A stretch of DNA of 64,000 nt from Datura wrightii (lineage: Eukaryota > Streptophyta > Magnoliopsida > Solanales > Solanaceae), in contig JASDFA010000003.1 in NCBI GenBank assembly GCA_035772735.1, positions 61,004,501-61,068,500 of the forward strand, written 5' to 3'. The position numbers were made by a program, and so were the translations under genes. Position 1 is the first letter of the stretch. Every line of letters begins with the position of its first letter. Shown in pieces: positions 33,664 to 44,326 of this stretch. Below the pieces are notes generated by a model. It was not told where the DNA came from and made no database searches. It worked only from the letters and a program-made list of their open reading frames with translations.

Positions 33664-35129
33664 TGCTCGCGCTCTGCTGCTCGGTATATATTATACACCG
33701 ACACGTAAGTGTACGTGGTCAAACAAGTAATAAAGTGGCTAAGTAGCCAAGTATCGATCCAAGGAGGCTGCTCTAGATATGCAAAACTACCTAGTTTACT
33801 ATATCTCTATTCTATTTCTAACTATGTTAACAACAATCCAACCAAGATTTGAGTAAGTTTTGTTTCTAAACTAATTATCTACAAAAATTAATATCTACTA
33901 TTTACGTTGAGTTTAGACAATGGATATGCACATGCCAAGGTTAAGAACGAGTAATGAACTTGATAATCATGATAATTTGGTCATCTTCTTCTTCATATTG
34001 CTAGCCAAGAACGTTTGCCTAGAAATTAAAACTTCCGTATTTAATTTCACTTTAGCTTCATAAACCATTCGTCTACATTTCTGTGATCAAATGCAATTTA
34101 TGACCTAACACTACAATTCCGGTTCCTAAATTGACTAATACGGCTTTCAAGTATATTTCTATCAAGAAAGCACATCAAAACCCAATTTTCCCAAATCAAG
34201 TTAAGAACAATACCCTATTAATTCACAACTTTCCAATTTCATGCTCTCTCGAGTGAAATTGGCCTTTTTAGATATACATTAATGGTGGCCAATCAAGAAT
34301 GTAATAAGCACAAGAATTAATAGAACAACATGAAAGAAGAAGAAGAAACCATATCAATTATTACCAACATTCATTTCACAAGTTCAAAACCTCAGCAAGA
34401 GAGGAATTAGCCACTCATTCTTGGATTAATCATCCTAGAATGAGTGTGAATCATGCATACAATTGAAGGAAAGAAGAAGGGAAGAGAAGAAAACTCTTAT
34501 CTTTTCTATTCTTCAACTGCCACAAAACCACGTTCCTACTCTCCACTCCTGAACTCAGCTAAAAAAAACTAAAACTAAAAAACTCCTTTTAAAAATAACC
34601 TAAGTGTGCTATTTATACTAGTGGAAAATTTTTCCCGGAATAACAAGCAACGTGTCACGGAGGCCAACACGGAGCACTGCCTCCGTGACACGGCGTGGAC
34701 GCGGACCCTCTCTGGAAATTGCATGGTCCGGATAATTAGCCTCAACGTGGCACGGAGGCCATCGCGGAGGCCTGTCTCCGTGCCACGGAGCTGACGCGCA
34801 GGCACACTGGAAATTGCCACTTTTATTTCTGCCCAGGCAGTGTGCTACCGCGATGGCAGCGTGGCACGGCACCATCGCGGAGCCACTGCAAAATATGCCA
34901 TCCGAGGTCTTTTCCACGCTCGCATCCAAGTCCAACTCCGACATAGTTCCAACACGCATTTTAGCTCTTAAAAATCACATTATCCTGCAAAACAAATGCT
35001 GATCATGTTGGTTAGTATAAATTCGCATTTTATTACCAAATACATGATATTATATTTACATTGCACAACAAACATGGTAAAAATGATACGTTTGAGTATC
35101 ACTTGGGCATATAAATCTGCCCAAGATCA
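33664..35129 (-). repeat. 5' LTR of element E2 (1466 bp)
   Basis: Begins TGCTCGCGCTC and ends AAGATCA on the plus strand, with TSD TCGGG following. U3 words at about 34650-34885, TATA box (plus CTATTTATACTAG) at about 34609-34621. Confidence 0.94.
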
Positions 35130-35285
35130 TCGGGGGCCTTGGTCTTTGTCACATCAAGGGCCCGCCGCTCCAAATACTAAGACCAAGTTGTCAACACTTA
35201 AGAAAATAAAACAAAAATACAGTAAATTTACACTAAACACAATTTTACAAATCGCCTAGCCTCCCCGGCAACGGCGCCAAAAACT
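35130..35285 (-). other. Element E1 remnant: ORF2 scrap, deletion junction, leader and primer site
   Basis: Positions 35130-35134 are the right TSD of E2, and 35135-35173 continue E1 ORF2. At about 35174 the sequence switches to leader sequence (ATACTAAGACCAAGTTGTC, as in D at 12490). The tRNA-Asp primer site is at 35262-35279, perfect over 18 bases. By comparison with E2, about 4.6 kb of interior is missing. Confidence 0.88.
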
Positions 35286-36750
35286 TGTTCGCGCGTATCG
35301 CTCGGTATATATTATACACCGACACGCAAGTGTACGTGGTCAAACAAGTAATAAAGTGGCTAAGTAGCCAAGTATCGATCCAAGGAGGCTGCTCTAGATA
35401 TGCAAAACTGCCTAGTTTACTATATCTCTATTCTATTTCTAACTATGTTAACAACAATCCAACCAAGATTTGAGTGAGTTTTGTTTCTAAACTAATTATC
35501 TACTAAAATTAATAACTACTATTTACGTTGAGTTTAGACAATGGATATGCACATGCCAAGGTTAAGAACGAGTAATGAACTTGATAATCATGATAATTTG
35601 GTCATCTTCTTCTTCATATTGCTAGCCAAGAACGTTTGCCTAGAAATTAAAACTTCCGTATTTAATTTCACTTTAGATTCATAAACCATTCGTCTACATT
35701 TCTGTGATCAAATGCAATTTATGACCTAACACTACAATTCCGGTTCCTAAATTGACTAATATGGCTTTCAAGTATATTTCTATCAAGAAAGCACATCAAA
35801 ACCCAATTTTCCCAAATCAAGTTAAGAACAATACCCTATTAATTCACAACTTTCCAATTTCATGCTCTCTCGAGTGAAATTGGACTTTTTAGATGTACAT
35901 TAATGGTGGCCAATCAATAATGTAATAAACACAAGAATTAATAGAACAACATGCAAGAAGAAGAAGAAACCATATCAATTATTACCAACATTCATCACAC
36001 AAGTTCAAAACCTCAGCAAGAAAGGAATTAGCCACTCATTCTTGGATTAATCATCCTAGAATGAGTGTTAATCATGCATACAATTGAAGGAAAGAAGAAG
36101 GGAAGAGAAGAAAACTCTTATCTTTTCTATTCTTCAACTGCCACAAAACCACGTTCCTGCTCTCCGCTCCTGAACTCAGCTAAAAAAAACTAAAACTATA
36201 AAACTCCTTTTAAAAATAACCTAAGTGTGCTATTTATACTAGTGGGAAATTTTTCCCGGAATAACACGCAACGTGTCACGGAGGCCAACGCGGAGCACTG
36301 CCTCCGTGACACGGCGTGGACGCGGACCCTCTCTGGAAATTGCATGGTCCGGATAATTAGCCTCAACGTGGCACGGAGGCCATCGCGGAGGCCTGTCTCC
36401 GTGCCACGGAGCTGACGCGCAGGCACACTGGAAATTGCCACTTTTATTTCTCCCCAGGCAGTGTGCTACCGCGATGGCAGCGTGGCACGGCACCATCGCG
36501 GAGCCACTGCAAAATATGCCATCCGAGGTCTTTTCCACGCTCGCATCCAAGTCCAACTCCGACATAGTTCCAACACGCATTTTAGCTCTTAAAAATCACA
36601 TTATCCTGCAAAACAAATGCTGATCATGTTGGTTAGTATAAATTCGTATTTTATTACCAAATACATGATATTATATACACATTGCACAACAAACAAGGTA
36701 AAAATGATACGTTTGAGTATCACTTGGGCATATAAATCTGCCCAAGATCA
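35286..36750 (-). repeat. 5' LTR of element E1 (1465 bp)
   Basis: Partner of 21439-22903. It is flanked by the primer site on the left and by the TSD base run ACATT on the right, where C's polypurine tract begins. Confidence 0.94.
36230..36500 (-). promoter_or_regulatory. LTR promoter of element E1: palindromic cluster plus TATA box
   Basis: Cleanest E-family copy. Words: ACGTGTCACGGAGGC (36271) with GCCTCCGTGACAC (36299), ACGTGGCACGGAGGC (36366) with CTCCGTGCCACGG (36396), and CGATGGCAGCGTGGCACGG (36472). On the minus strand the TATA box CTAGTATAAATAG (36230-36242) follows about 30 bases on. ACGTGTC and ACGTGGC are ABRE/G-box-like cores. Confidence 0.6.
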
Positions 36751-37002
36751 ACATTCTCCCCCCCTTAAGAACATTCGTCCTCGAATGTACACTGTTATCT
36801 ATAGGACTACTTAAAAATTTCGGCAGAGTTTCCCCTGTAATATGGACTATAACAAAAACCTGAAATGCAGAAAAGTCCAACACAGGCACTGCACATAATA
36901 TCCTAGGATCCACTGGATAACGAAATATTACTCTTTATCATTCACAGACATACAACCATAAGGTACTACATAAGTAATAATACGGACATACCTGTCGCCT
37001 GA
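36751..37002 (-). other. 3' noncoding region and polypurine tract of element C
   Basis: Minus-strand CTTAAGGGGGGGAGAA (about 36753-36768) is the tract that should abut the C 3' LTR; E1 now sits exactly between the two. The tract is preceded by ACATTCGAGGACGAATGT, a palindromic segment common beside Tekay-type tracts. The rest is AT-rich and holds no gene. Confidence 0.85.
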
Positions 37003-39146
37003 CTAGGCCTGAAATAGGTGAGCGTATCTGACTTTCATATCTTCTTCTGCTTCCCACGTCATTTCCTCACGATTCCTGTTACGCCACAATACTTTGACAG
37101 ATGCAACATCTTTAGTTCTCAACCTGCGAATCTGTCTGTCTAAGATAGCTACGGGAACTTCTTCATATGCTAACTCTTCTGTGACCTGGACATCTTGAAC
37201 CGGAACTACTGTAGAAGGGTCCCCTACGAACTTCCTTAACATAGAAACATGGAACACTGGGTGAACAGATGCTAACTCTGGAGGCAAGTTCAACTCGTAT
37301 GCAACTCGGCCTATTCTTCGCCGAATCTGATATGGCCCAATGAATCTTAGTCTAAGCTTGCCTTTCTTGCCAAATCTCATCACCCCTTTCATCGGAGACA
37401 CCTTCAGGTATACCCAGTCACTTACCGCAAATTCTAGATTTCTACGCCGCATATCTGCATACGACTTCTGGCGGCTCTGAGCAGTCAGTAAACGTTCTCG
37501 GATAAGCTTTATCTTTTCCTCGGACTGCCGAATAATGTCTGGGCCAACTAATGCTGATTCTCCTATTTCAAACCAGCCCACCGGCGATCTACATTTTCGC
37601 CCGTATAATGCCTCGAAAGGCGCCATCTGAATAGTTGAATGGTAGCTGTTATTATAAGCAAATTCAATCAGCGACAGATGTTCATCCCAGCTACCCCCAA
37701 AATCTTGTACGCACGCCCGTAGCATATCTTCGAGCGTTTGGATAGTTCGCTCAGCCTGTCCATCTGTTTGAGGGTGGAATGCTGTGCTCAAATTGATCTG
37801 CGTTCCCAGACCCCTCTGGAACGACTGCCAAAATCTAGCTGTGAATTGTGCTCCCCTGTCTGAAATAATAGATACCGACACTCCATGTAGTCTAACTATT
37901 TCTCTGATATATAATTTGGCATAATCCTCAGCTGAGAAGGTAGCCTTCACTGGTAGGAAATGAGCTGATTTTGTTAGCCTGTCTACTATTACCCAAATGG
38001 AATCATTTTTGCGTCTGGTACGGGGCAATCCTTTTACAAAATCCATATTTATCGCTTCCTATTTCCACATAGGCACAACTATATCCTGCGTCAGACTGCC
38101 CGGTTTCTGGTGCTCCGCTTTCACCTGCTGGCAGTTAGGACATCTAGATACAAATTCAGCTATTTCAGATTTCATACCTGGCCACCAGTAGATGTCTCTG
38201 ATATCGTGGTACATTTTCGTTGCTCCTGGATGGAGGGAATAACGAGTATAATGTACCTCATGCATGATCTGCTGGCGAAGCCCTGAAACATTCGGGACAC
38301 ATAGGCGGCCCTCACAACGTAGTACTTCATTTTCAGTCACATGGAAATCTGACTCTTTACCTTTCTGAATTCTATCTCTGAGCTGGACTAAGTCAGGGTC
38401 CTCGTACTGCCGTTCTTTTACCTCTGTAACTAGTGATGACTCGGCAGAATTCTGAATTACCGCTCTGTTATTTTCTGTCTCCACTACTCGAACGGCTAAA
38501 CCAGCTAGTTGATGAATTTCCTTGGCTAATTCCCGCTTCTCGGGCCACAAATACGCCAAACTCCCCATTGACTTACGGCTCAGGGCATCTGCTACTACAT
38601 TAGCTTTTCCTGGGTGATAGAGAATATTTACATCATAGTCTTTCAACAATTCTAACCAGTGACGTTGCCGCAGATTTAACTCCCTCTGTGTGAAAATGTA
38701 TTGCAGACTTTTATGATCTGTGAAAATGTCTACATGGACGCCATACAGATAATGCCTCCAAATTTTCAGAGCGTGGATCACTGCGGCCAGTTCCAGGTCA
38801 TGGGTCGGATAGTTCTTTTCGTGTTTCCTCAGCTGTCTGGAAGCATAAGCAATCACCTTACCATGCTGCATCAACACACAACCCAGTCCCAAACCTGAAG
38901 CGTCGCAATACACCGCATACCCATCTGTTCCCTCTGGTAATGCTAGTACTGGGGCGGAGGTCAATCGGTCTTTCAACTCTTGAAAACTCTGCTCACATGC
39001 CTCCGTCCACTGAAATTTTGCTGCTTTCTGTGTCAGCTTTGTCAGAGGTGCTGCTATAGTGGAGAATCCTTCAACAAATCTCCGATAATATCCTGCTAAA
39101 CCCAAGAAACTGCGGACCTCGGTCAGAGTGGTAGGTCTGGGCCATG
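37003..39146 (-). pseudogene. Element C RNase H and integrase with chromodomain-like tail (one amber stop)
   Basis: RNase H 'YAVYCDASGLGLGCVLMQ' and 'TDHKSLQYIFTQ' lie in the frame from 39105. The integrase zinc finger follows (H-H-C-C, 'CPNCQQVKAEH'). A TAG at about 38056 interrupts 'VPMWK*EAINMDF'; Trp is expected, so TGG to TAG. From 38046 the frame is open for 347 codons: catalytic D2 (MDFVKGLP), D63 (SDRG) and E99 (DGQAE), with D63 and E99 separated by 35 residues, then the GPY/F-like region 'FIGPYQIRRRIGRVAYEL' and the tail 'SVKVLWRNRNREEMTWEAEEDM'. Apart from the one stop, all catalytic residues are present. The upstream RT frame is offset by a deletion near 39146. Confidence 0.9.
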
Positions 39147-41600
39147 TCTACCTGTATACCATCATCGGACACGATGTGCCCCCAAAAGGCAACTGAGTTT
39201 AGCCAGAACTCACACTTAGAAAACTTGGCGTACAACTGACGTTCTCTAAGGATCTGGAGTACTGTTCGTAAATGGTTCTGGTGATCTGTCTCTGAACGAG
39301 AATATACCAGAATATCATCGATAAATACTATCACGAACAGATCCAAATACGGTCTGAATATGCTGTTCATCAGGTCCATAAACACTGCGGGAGCATTCGT
39401 CAGCCCGAAAGACATAACTAGGAATTCAAAGTGACCATACCTGGTCCTGAAAGCAGTCTTTGGAATGTCTCTCTCACGAACCCGGACCTGGTGGTATCCG
39501 GACCTCAGATCTATCTTAGAGAAACATTTGGCCCCCTGCAACTGGTCAAACAAATCATCTATTCTCGGGAGCGGGTATTTGTTTTTAACCATTACCTTAT
39601 TCAGCTGCCGGTAGTCCACACACATACGGAGTGAGCCATCTTTCTTTCTTACAAACAGAACTGGCGCACCCCACGGGGAAGTACTAGGCCTGATAAAACC
39701 TTTGTCGAGCAAATATTTTAACTGCTCTTTCAACTCTCTAAGCTCAGCTGGTGCCATGCGATACGGGGGAATGGATATAGGTTGAGTCCCTGGCAACAAG
39801 TCAATTGCAAAATCTATCTCCCTTTCGGGAGGGATACCAGGCAACTCATCCAAAAATACGTTAGGGAATTCACTGATTACTGGAACAGACTGAAGAGTCA
39901 GAGGTTCCACCCGAACGTCCTGGACTCTAACTAGATGGCAAATACATCCTTTTGCTATTAATTTTCTTACCTGAAGGTAGGAAATAAACCTACCTTTCGG
40001 CGTAGGCGTACTCCCTTTCCACTCTCGCACTGCTTCCCCTGGAAAGTGAAATCGGACCGTCTTGGTCCAGCATTCTAAGTTGGCATAGCATGGCACTAAC
40101 CACTCCATACCCATAATGGCATCGAAGTCGACCATCTCAAGTTCTATTAAGTCTACTGTGGTCTGGCGATCAGCAACCTCTACCGTACACCCTCGGTAAA
40201 CTCTTTTAGCTGTAATCGAGTCACCGACCAGTGTAAGCACTGAAAAGGGCTGCTGAAGCAATTCTAATTCGATGCCCAACTTTCGGGCCACAAATGGTGT
40301 AATATATGACAAGGTAGACCCTGGATCAATCAATACATAAACAGGGCATGAGCAGATAGTTAATATACCTGTGACCACATCGGGAGATGCCTCTGAATCC
40401 TGCCTCCCTGGTAATGCATAGGTACGGCTGGGGCCTGCACCTGAGCCAGAGGCTCCTGGTCTACCTCGGCCCCTATTTCCTGAACCTGGGGGTCTGCGCC
40501 CTGCTGAGGCTGGTGGAACTCGTGGCCCTGCTGACGCTCTATCCAGATCATCCTGACTACCCTGTCCCCTGGCTGGACAATCTCTCGTTAAATGCCCTTC
40601 CTGTCCACAGTAATAGCACCCTGGGAAGCCTTGCCTGCAGGCTCCAGAATGTAGTCGGTGGCATATAGGACAAGGGGTAGATGCAAATCTACTCTATTCT
40701 ACCCTCCGCTGCTGAGGTGAGGCCACTATCCGTGAACTGCTACCGGACTCTGACTGACTCCGGCGAATAAACCTGCCCCTCTGCTGCTGTACCGGTGGTA
40801 AAGATCTGGGTGGCCTATCTGAAAACCGTGGTCTCGGCCCCCTAGGAATTTCCCTCTGAACCTCGGCGGGTCTGCTCCTACGGCGCTGCTCTGAAGTCGC
40901 CTGTCTGTCACCCCGCTGTCGCTGCCTCAGGCCCTCAATTGTCTGTGCGAAGGCCTGTACCCTGGCTATGTCCATGTCCTCTCTAAAAGTAGCTGTCATG
41001 CACGTCTCTATGTACTCTGGGTTCAGGCCCATAATAAAGCGGTGGACTCTGGACGACATGGTGTCCACAAATGCTGGAGCATAGCGGGCTAAGGAGTCAA
41101 ATTGTAAAGAATATTCACGGACGCTCCTAGCCCCCTTCTCTAAATGTAAGAACTGGTCCATCCGGGCCTGTCTGACCTCCCGGGGTAAGTAGTGGTCCAG
41201 GAAGGCCTCTGAAAAGCTGGACCAAGTAGGAGGGGCTGCATCTCTTCCCCGAGACCTCTCCCAACGCCAAGAATTCTCTAACCCTGGAACTACCAGGCCC
41301 CCTTAGGGATTCTGCTGCTGTGGGTGGTGTTGGCTGACGCTGAGCAGCTAGCATCTGAGTCAACATAACCACCGCACTACGTAGCTCCTGATCAGATGAA
41401 ATGGGTGCAGGAGCTGTGGGAGGCGGTGCTGCCTCAAATGGTGTCTGGCGAGGCGGAGATTGCTGGGAGGGCCGAGATGACGCCTCCGTATTGCTCTCAG
41501 ACCGGGCGGAATCTGGCTGTAACTGAGGCATCCTACTGGTGCCTTCGCCCGCTGCTATATCCAATCTCCTACCTGTAGCTGGGTGCCACTGGTCTGCCAT
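39147..41600 (-). pseudogene. Element C gag, protease and reverse transcriptase (gag deletion, one stop, RT-end deletion)
   Basis: Start ATG at 41600 (MADQWHPATGRRLD). After about 100 codons, at 'SRVREFL' (about 41270-41300), the gag domain is internally deleted and shifted. It resumes as 'MDQFLHLEKGARSVREYSLQFDSLARYAP'. A TAG at 40694 precedes the zinc knuckle CYYCGQEGHLTRDC, and the same frame then runs on through the protease (DPGSTLSY) and RT to 39150. RT motifs are intact, including 'MCVDYRQLNKVMVKN', 'KIDLRSGYHQVRV' and catalytic box FVIVFIDDILVYS (about 39301-39339). Near 39146 a short deletion removes the residues before 'PRPTTLTEVRSFLG' and shifts the frame. The RT core itself looks competent. 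Confidence 0.9.
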
Positions 41601-41797
41601 AATATCTGTGAGCAAAGAGGGTGGTGAGTTTCAAAAGTCAACTCTATATTGTACCGCTCTATAGCACGATTGAATAAGAAAGAAGAGTGACAATCCTAAC
41701 ATGCCTCGCAACCTCCTGCCTATAGTATGTGGTGCACAACACATCCATAGATAAGACTCTACTTAGCACGGCATGCAGACTCCCTGGGATACGACCT

Positions 41798-41809
41798 GCT
41801 CTGATACCA
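41798..41809 (-). other. Primer binding site of element C (initiator tRNA-Met)
   Basis: Minus-strand TGGTATCAGAGC, 4 bases inside the 5' LTR. The leader from here to the gag ATG at 41600 is about 200 bases and holds no ORF. Confidence 0.92.
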
Positions 41810-41813
41810 AGTT

Positions 41814-44277
41814 TGTCACACCCCACCTTGGGGGGTATGATGGCACTTGGTGCCAGCTAGACTCTGGACTGCTAACTGGTCCAGCCTGAACACATCTGGT
41901 GCTTTGGCTGGCTTGGCTCTATTTCAAGAAACAAATCGTCTATATAACGGCTGTAACTACAGCCTCCGACCAACTGGCCTGTAGCCATCTGTGCCTATAA
42001 TAACAGCTAACCAGAAACAGACTTGTAACAAGGAACCTATGCGGGCCGACAAGGCCACCATGCTGTCTAGTTATCTGTAACTCAACACAAGACTGTTGTA
42101 AAACTACGTGACCGGCAAGGTCACCACTACTGTCAAACTAAGGCCCCACACGGCCAATATAAACTGGAATACAAAACAGCTACAGCAGACTACACGGCCC
42201 CACGCGACCGGCTCAAATAACCACAGGGAATATATACAGACTACAAGCCTCTACGAATACTGTAAGAAACTAATAGAAATGATCTAGACAGGGCCCCGAC
42301 CTACCCATACTGCACAACAAAAGTAAAGGAGCTACACCTCTGGGAATCAGACTCCGGATGACAGGAGCTGATGACTCACTGGCTGGCTGGAATCACGAGG
42401 GATCGGCTCCTCATCCATGAGTACCTGTAGGCAAGCAATACAGCGCCCCGCTGGGCGTCAGTACCACAGGTACTGAGCATGTAAAGCAAACTGAAATACG
42501 CAACAGAAACGAATAACACAATAACATGACATTTAGGCAAGAAGTAGTTGAGTCTATCTAGCTGAGGATAACTGGGGAGAGTTTATACATTCTGTAACTA
42601 ACTGAGCGTACCTGAAGATGTGTCGTCCTTCTGTCTATCAGTATCTACTAGCACATATCAATATACATAATAATACACACAATACCTGACCGACCCCCAT
42701 AAGCCGAAAGGTGCCAACCAAGCAAGCAATCTATTTACCCCTACCCGGGTCTAAACGAACCAAAAACAAGTCACTCCACTCATCTGATAACTGTGAGCTC
42801 CTCCTACCGGCCCCCTTGGGTAAGTAGCTCAGGCCTTGGCCTCTGACAATAAACTGTGTCTGAGTCCGAAGACTCCTACCTCTGGGTACAGGTGTGCACA
42901 CAGAGTGGTCTGCCCCTATAAGCAGGGTGTGCTAGCTCTGCGCAGAGTAAACTGAACTACCCCTGCAAGCAGGGTGGTCTGGACCGTATTATCATGGTGG
43001 TCAGCCATCATCGTCCTTTAGTCGGACGGCATCGCCCAGCTGGTGGTGGTATCTGAATCTGGTATCGACACAGCTATAACACAGGGGTGGTGGGGATGCT
43101 AAAGGGTGCCCACATGCCACAACAAGTCTCAACATACAAAACACATACACAACAAGCATGCTCAATGCAAAATACTAACCATATTCTCTTCTTGTATCTC
43201 AAGGCCAGTTTGTATTAAATAACTGAAACTATATTCTGTTTTACACTATTCCTGATTGCTGGACTAACTGCTACCTGGCCTTTATCTGTCTATCTGATTA
43301 TATCTGGATATAGCTCAATAACATAAAATGTACCACCTACTACTAGATACAATCTCAACAGATGTAATACGTATTGCCTGAATATCTACTATTCTGATTA
43401 TCGCATGATACGTAATTAATATACTAGCATGCTTGCTGGAAATTGTACTAAAATCATTCCTGTACGCTGGGTATTGGTTAATAGCCTTTATTCTATTTAC
43501 TTTCTAAGTTGTGCTTCCTGGCTTGCCGAAAGAATAACTTTACATACTTGGTTTCTGAGTACCCGACTGACCGATGTGATTTCCGTCGGTACTTCTGCTG
43601 TTTCTCCCAACTACATTCATATACACGTCAATTAGAACTAAATACATTAATATTCGGGAGAAATTGTCACTTAAGATATATATATATATATCCAAACTTT
43701 AACCTTTCAAAAAACGGTCGAAAACTCGTTATTTTTCAGCGGTCCATAAGGGAGAAATATTCACTTCTCAGCTAGGAACACATAGACATTAATTTAGAGC
43801 AATTCTACTTACCTTAGTTCGGCGGCTCGCTGATTCGTCGGCCGTATTTTACGAAACTAAATCTGTAGGAATGCTCTCTGCTGCTAAATACCTCAGTATC
43901 TGGGGTTAATTTGAATTTGGGCAGCGTTTAGCAGCGTAATCGGATGAAAATTATTTAATTTCCTTCGTTCTTACTCCTCTCTGCCGTACCCTCTGTTTTT
44001 TGGAAATTTTCCTTTGATTAAAATGTATTTAAACCGAAGTGGGGCTTATATACTTGAGCCTGAACCTGGGCAACGTGTCACGGAGCCATCGCGGAGGCCT
44101 CACCTCCGTGACACGCTGCCATCGCGGAGGGCCTCTGCCTGCTCCTCCCGCGATGGTTCGACGGGTTTCTCGTCCGATCTTTTTCCCGGCCTTTCTCTAG
44201 CACGTATGGCCTTCTCATATGCTTAACCAACGTCCGAATAGGTCGTCTAGGTGCCGGGAATTCTACGGGGTATAACA
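41814..44277 (-). repeat. 5' LTR of element C (2464 bp)
   Basis: Plus-strand ends TGTCACACCCC and GGGGTATAACA, TSD CTTAC on the right at 44278-44282. It contains the U3 palindromic cluster and TATA box annotated separately, and a TA microsatellite near 43677-43691. Confidence 0.94.
44044..44170 (-). promoter_or_regulatory. LTR promoter of element C: palindromic cluster plus TATA box
   Basis: GTGTCACGGAG (44076) pairs with CTCCGTGACAC (44105), and CCATCGCGGAGGC and CCATCGCGGAGGGC repeat. On the minus strand the TATA box GTATATAAGC (44044-44053) follows within 25 bases. The same GTGTCACGGAG words occur in the unrelated D/E LTRs. Confidence 0.6.
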
Positions 44278-44282
44278 CTTAC

Positions 44283-44326
44283 AGACTCCCTAGGACACTT
44301 CAAACTTATTTCTCCGATACCAAGTT
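44283..44326 (-). other. Leader and primer-site remnant of element B
   Basis: Continues the B leader cut at 18971 by element C. The minus-strand primer site reads TGGTATCGGAGA (44311-44322), a mutated form of TGGTATCAGAGC. Confidence 0.88.

Larger units (their letters stand above)
25166..35129 (-). mobile_element. Element E2: complete non-autonomous Athila-like element (gag-protease plus ORF2, no RT or integrase)
   Basis: 9964 bp with TSD TCGGG at 25161-25165 and 35130-35134, inside E1's ORF2. LTRs 25166-26631 and 33664-35129 both start with the distinctive TGCTCGCGCTCTGCTGCTCG. Minus-strand order: LTR, tRNA-Asp primer site, gag-protease frame (33409-31127), stem-loop, palindromic block, predicted intron, ORF2 (29763-28544), hairpin with purine tract, 3' noncoding region, polypurine tract, LTR. 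No RT, RNase H or integrase motif can be found between protease and ORF2, and there is no room for one. Confidence 0.93.
21439..36750 (-). mobile_element. Element E1: Athila-like element, interior mostly deleted, carrying E2
   Basis: LTR pair 21439-22903 and 35286-36750 (1465 bp each), both starting TGTTCGCGCG on the plus strand. TSD ACATT at 36751-36755, with the left copy changed to ACTTT (21434-21438). E1's own interior is 22904-25165 and 35130-35285. After E2, only 39 bases of ORF2 remain before the sequence jumps to the leader next to the primer site, so gag, protease and most of the interior are deleted. Confidence 0.92.
18972..44277 (-). mobile_element. Element C: near-complete Tekay/Del-like retrotransposon carrying E1
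   Basis: TSD CTTAC at 18967-18971 and 44278-44282. LTRs of 2465 bp (18972-21436) and 2464 bp (41814-44277) begin TGTCACACCCC and end GGGGTATAACA on the plus strand (left copy ends ACT). Primer site, gag, PR, RT, RH, INT and polypurine tract follow in order on the minus strand from 41809 to 36755. The coding region has two deletions and two stops, so it is only slightly damaged. It is distinct from family A/B in sequence but of the same lineage. Confidence 0.93.
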
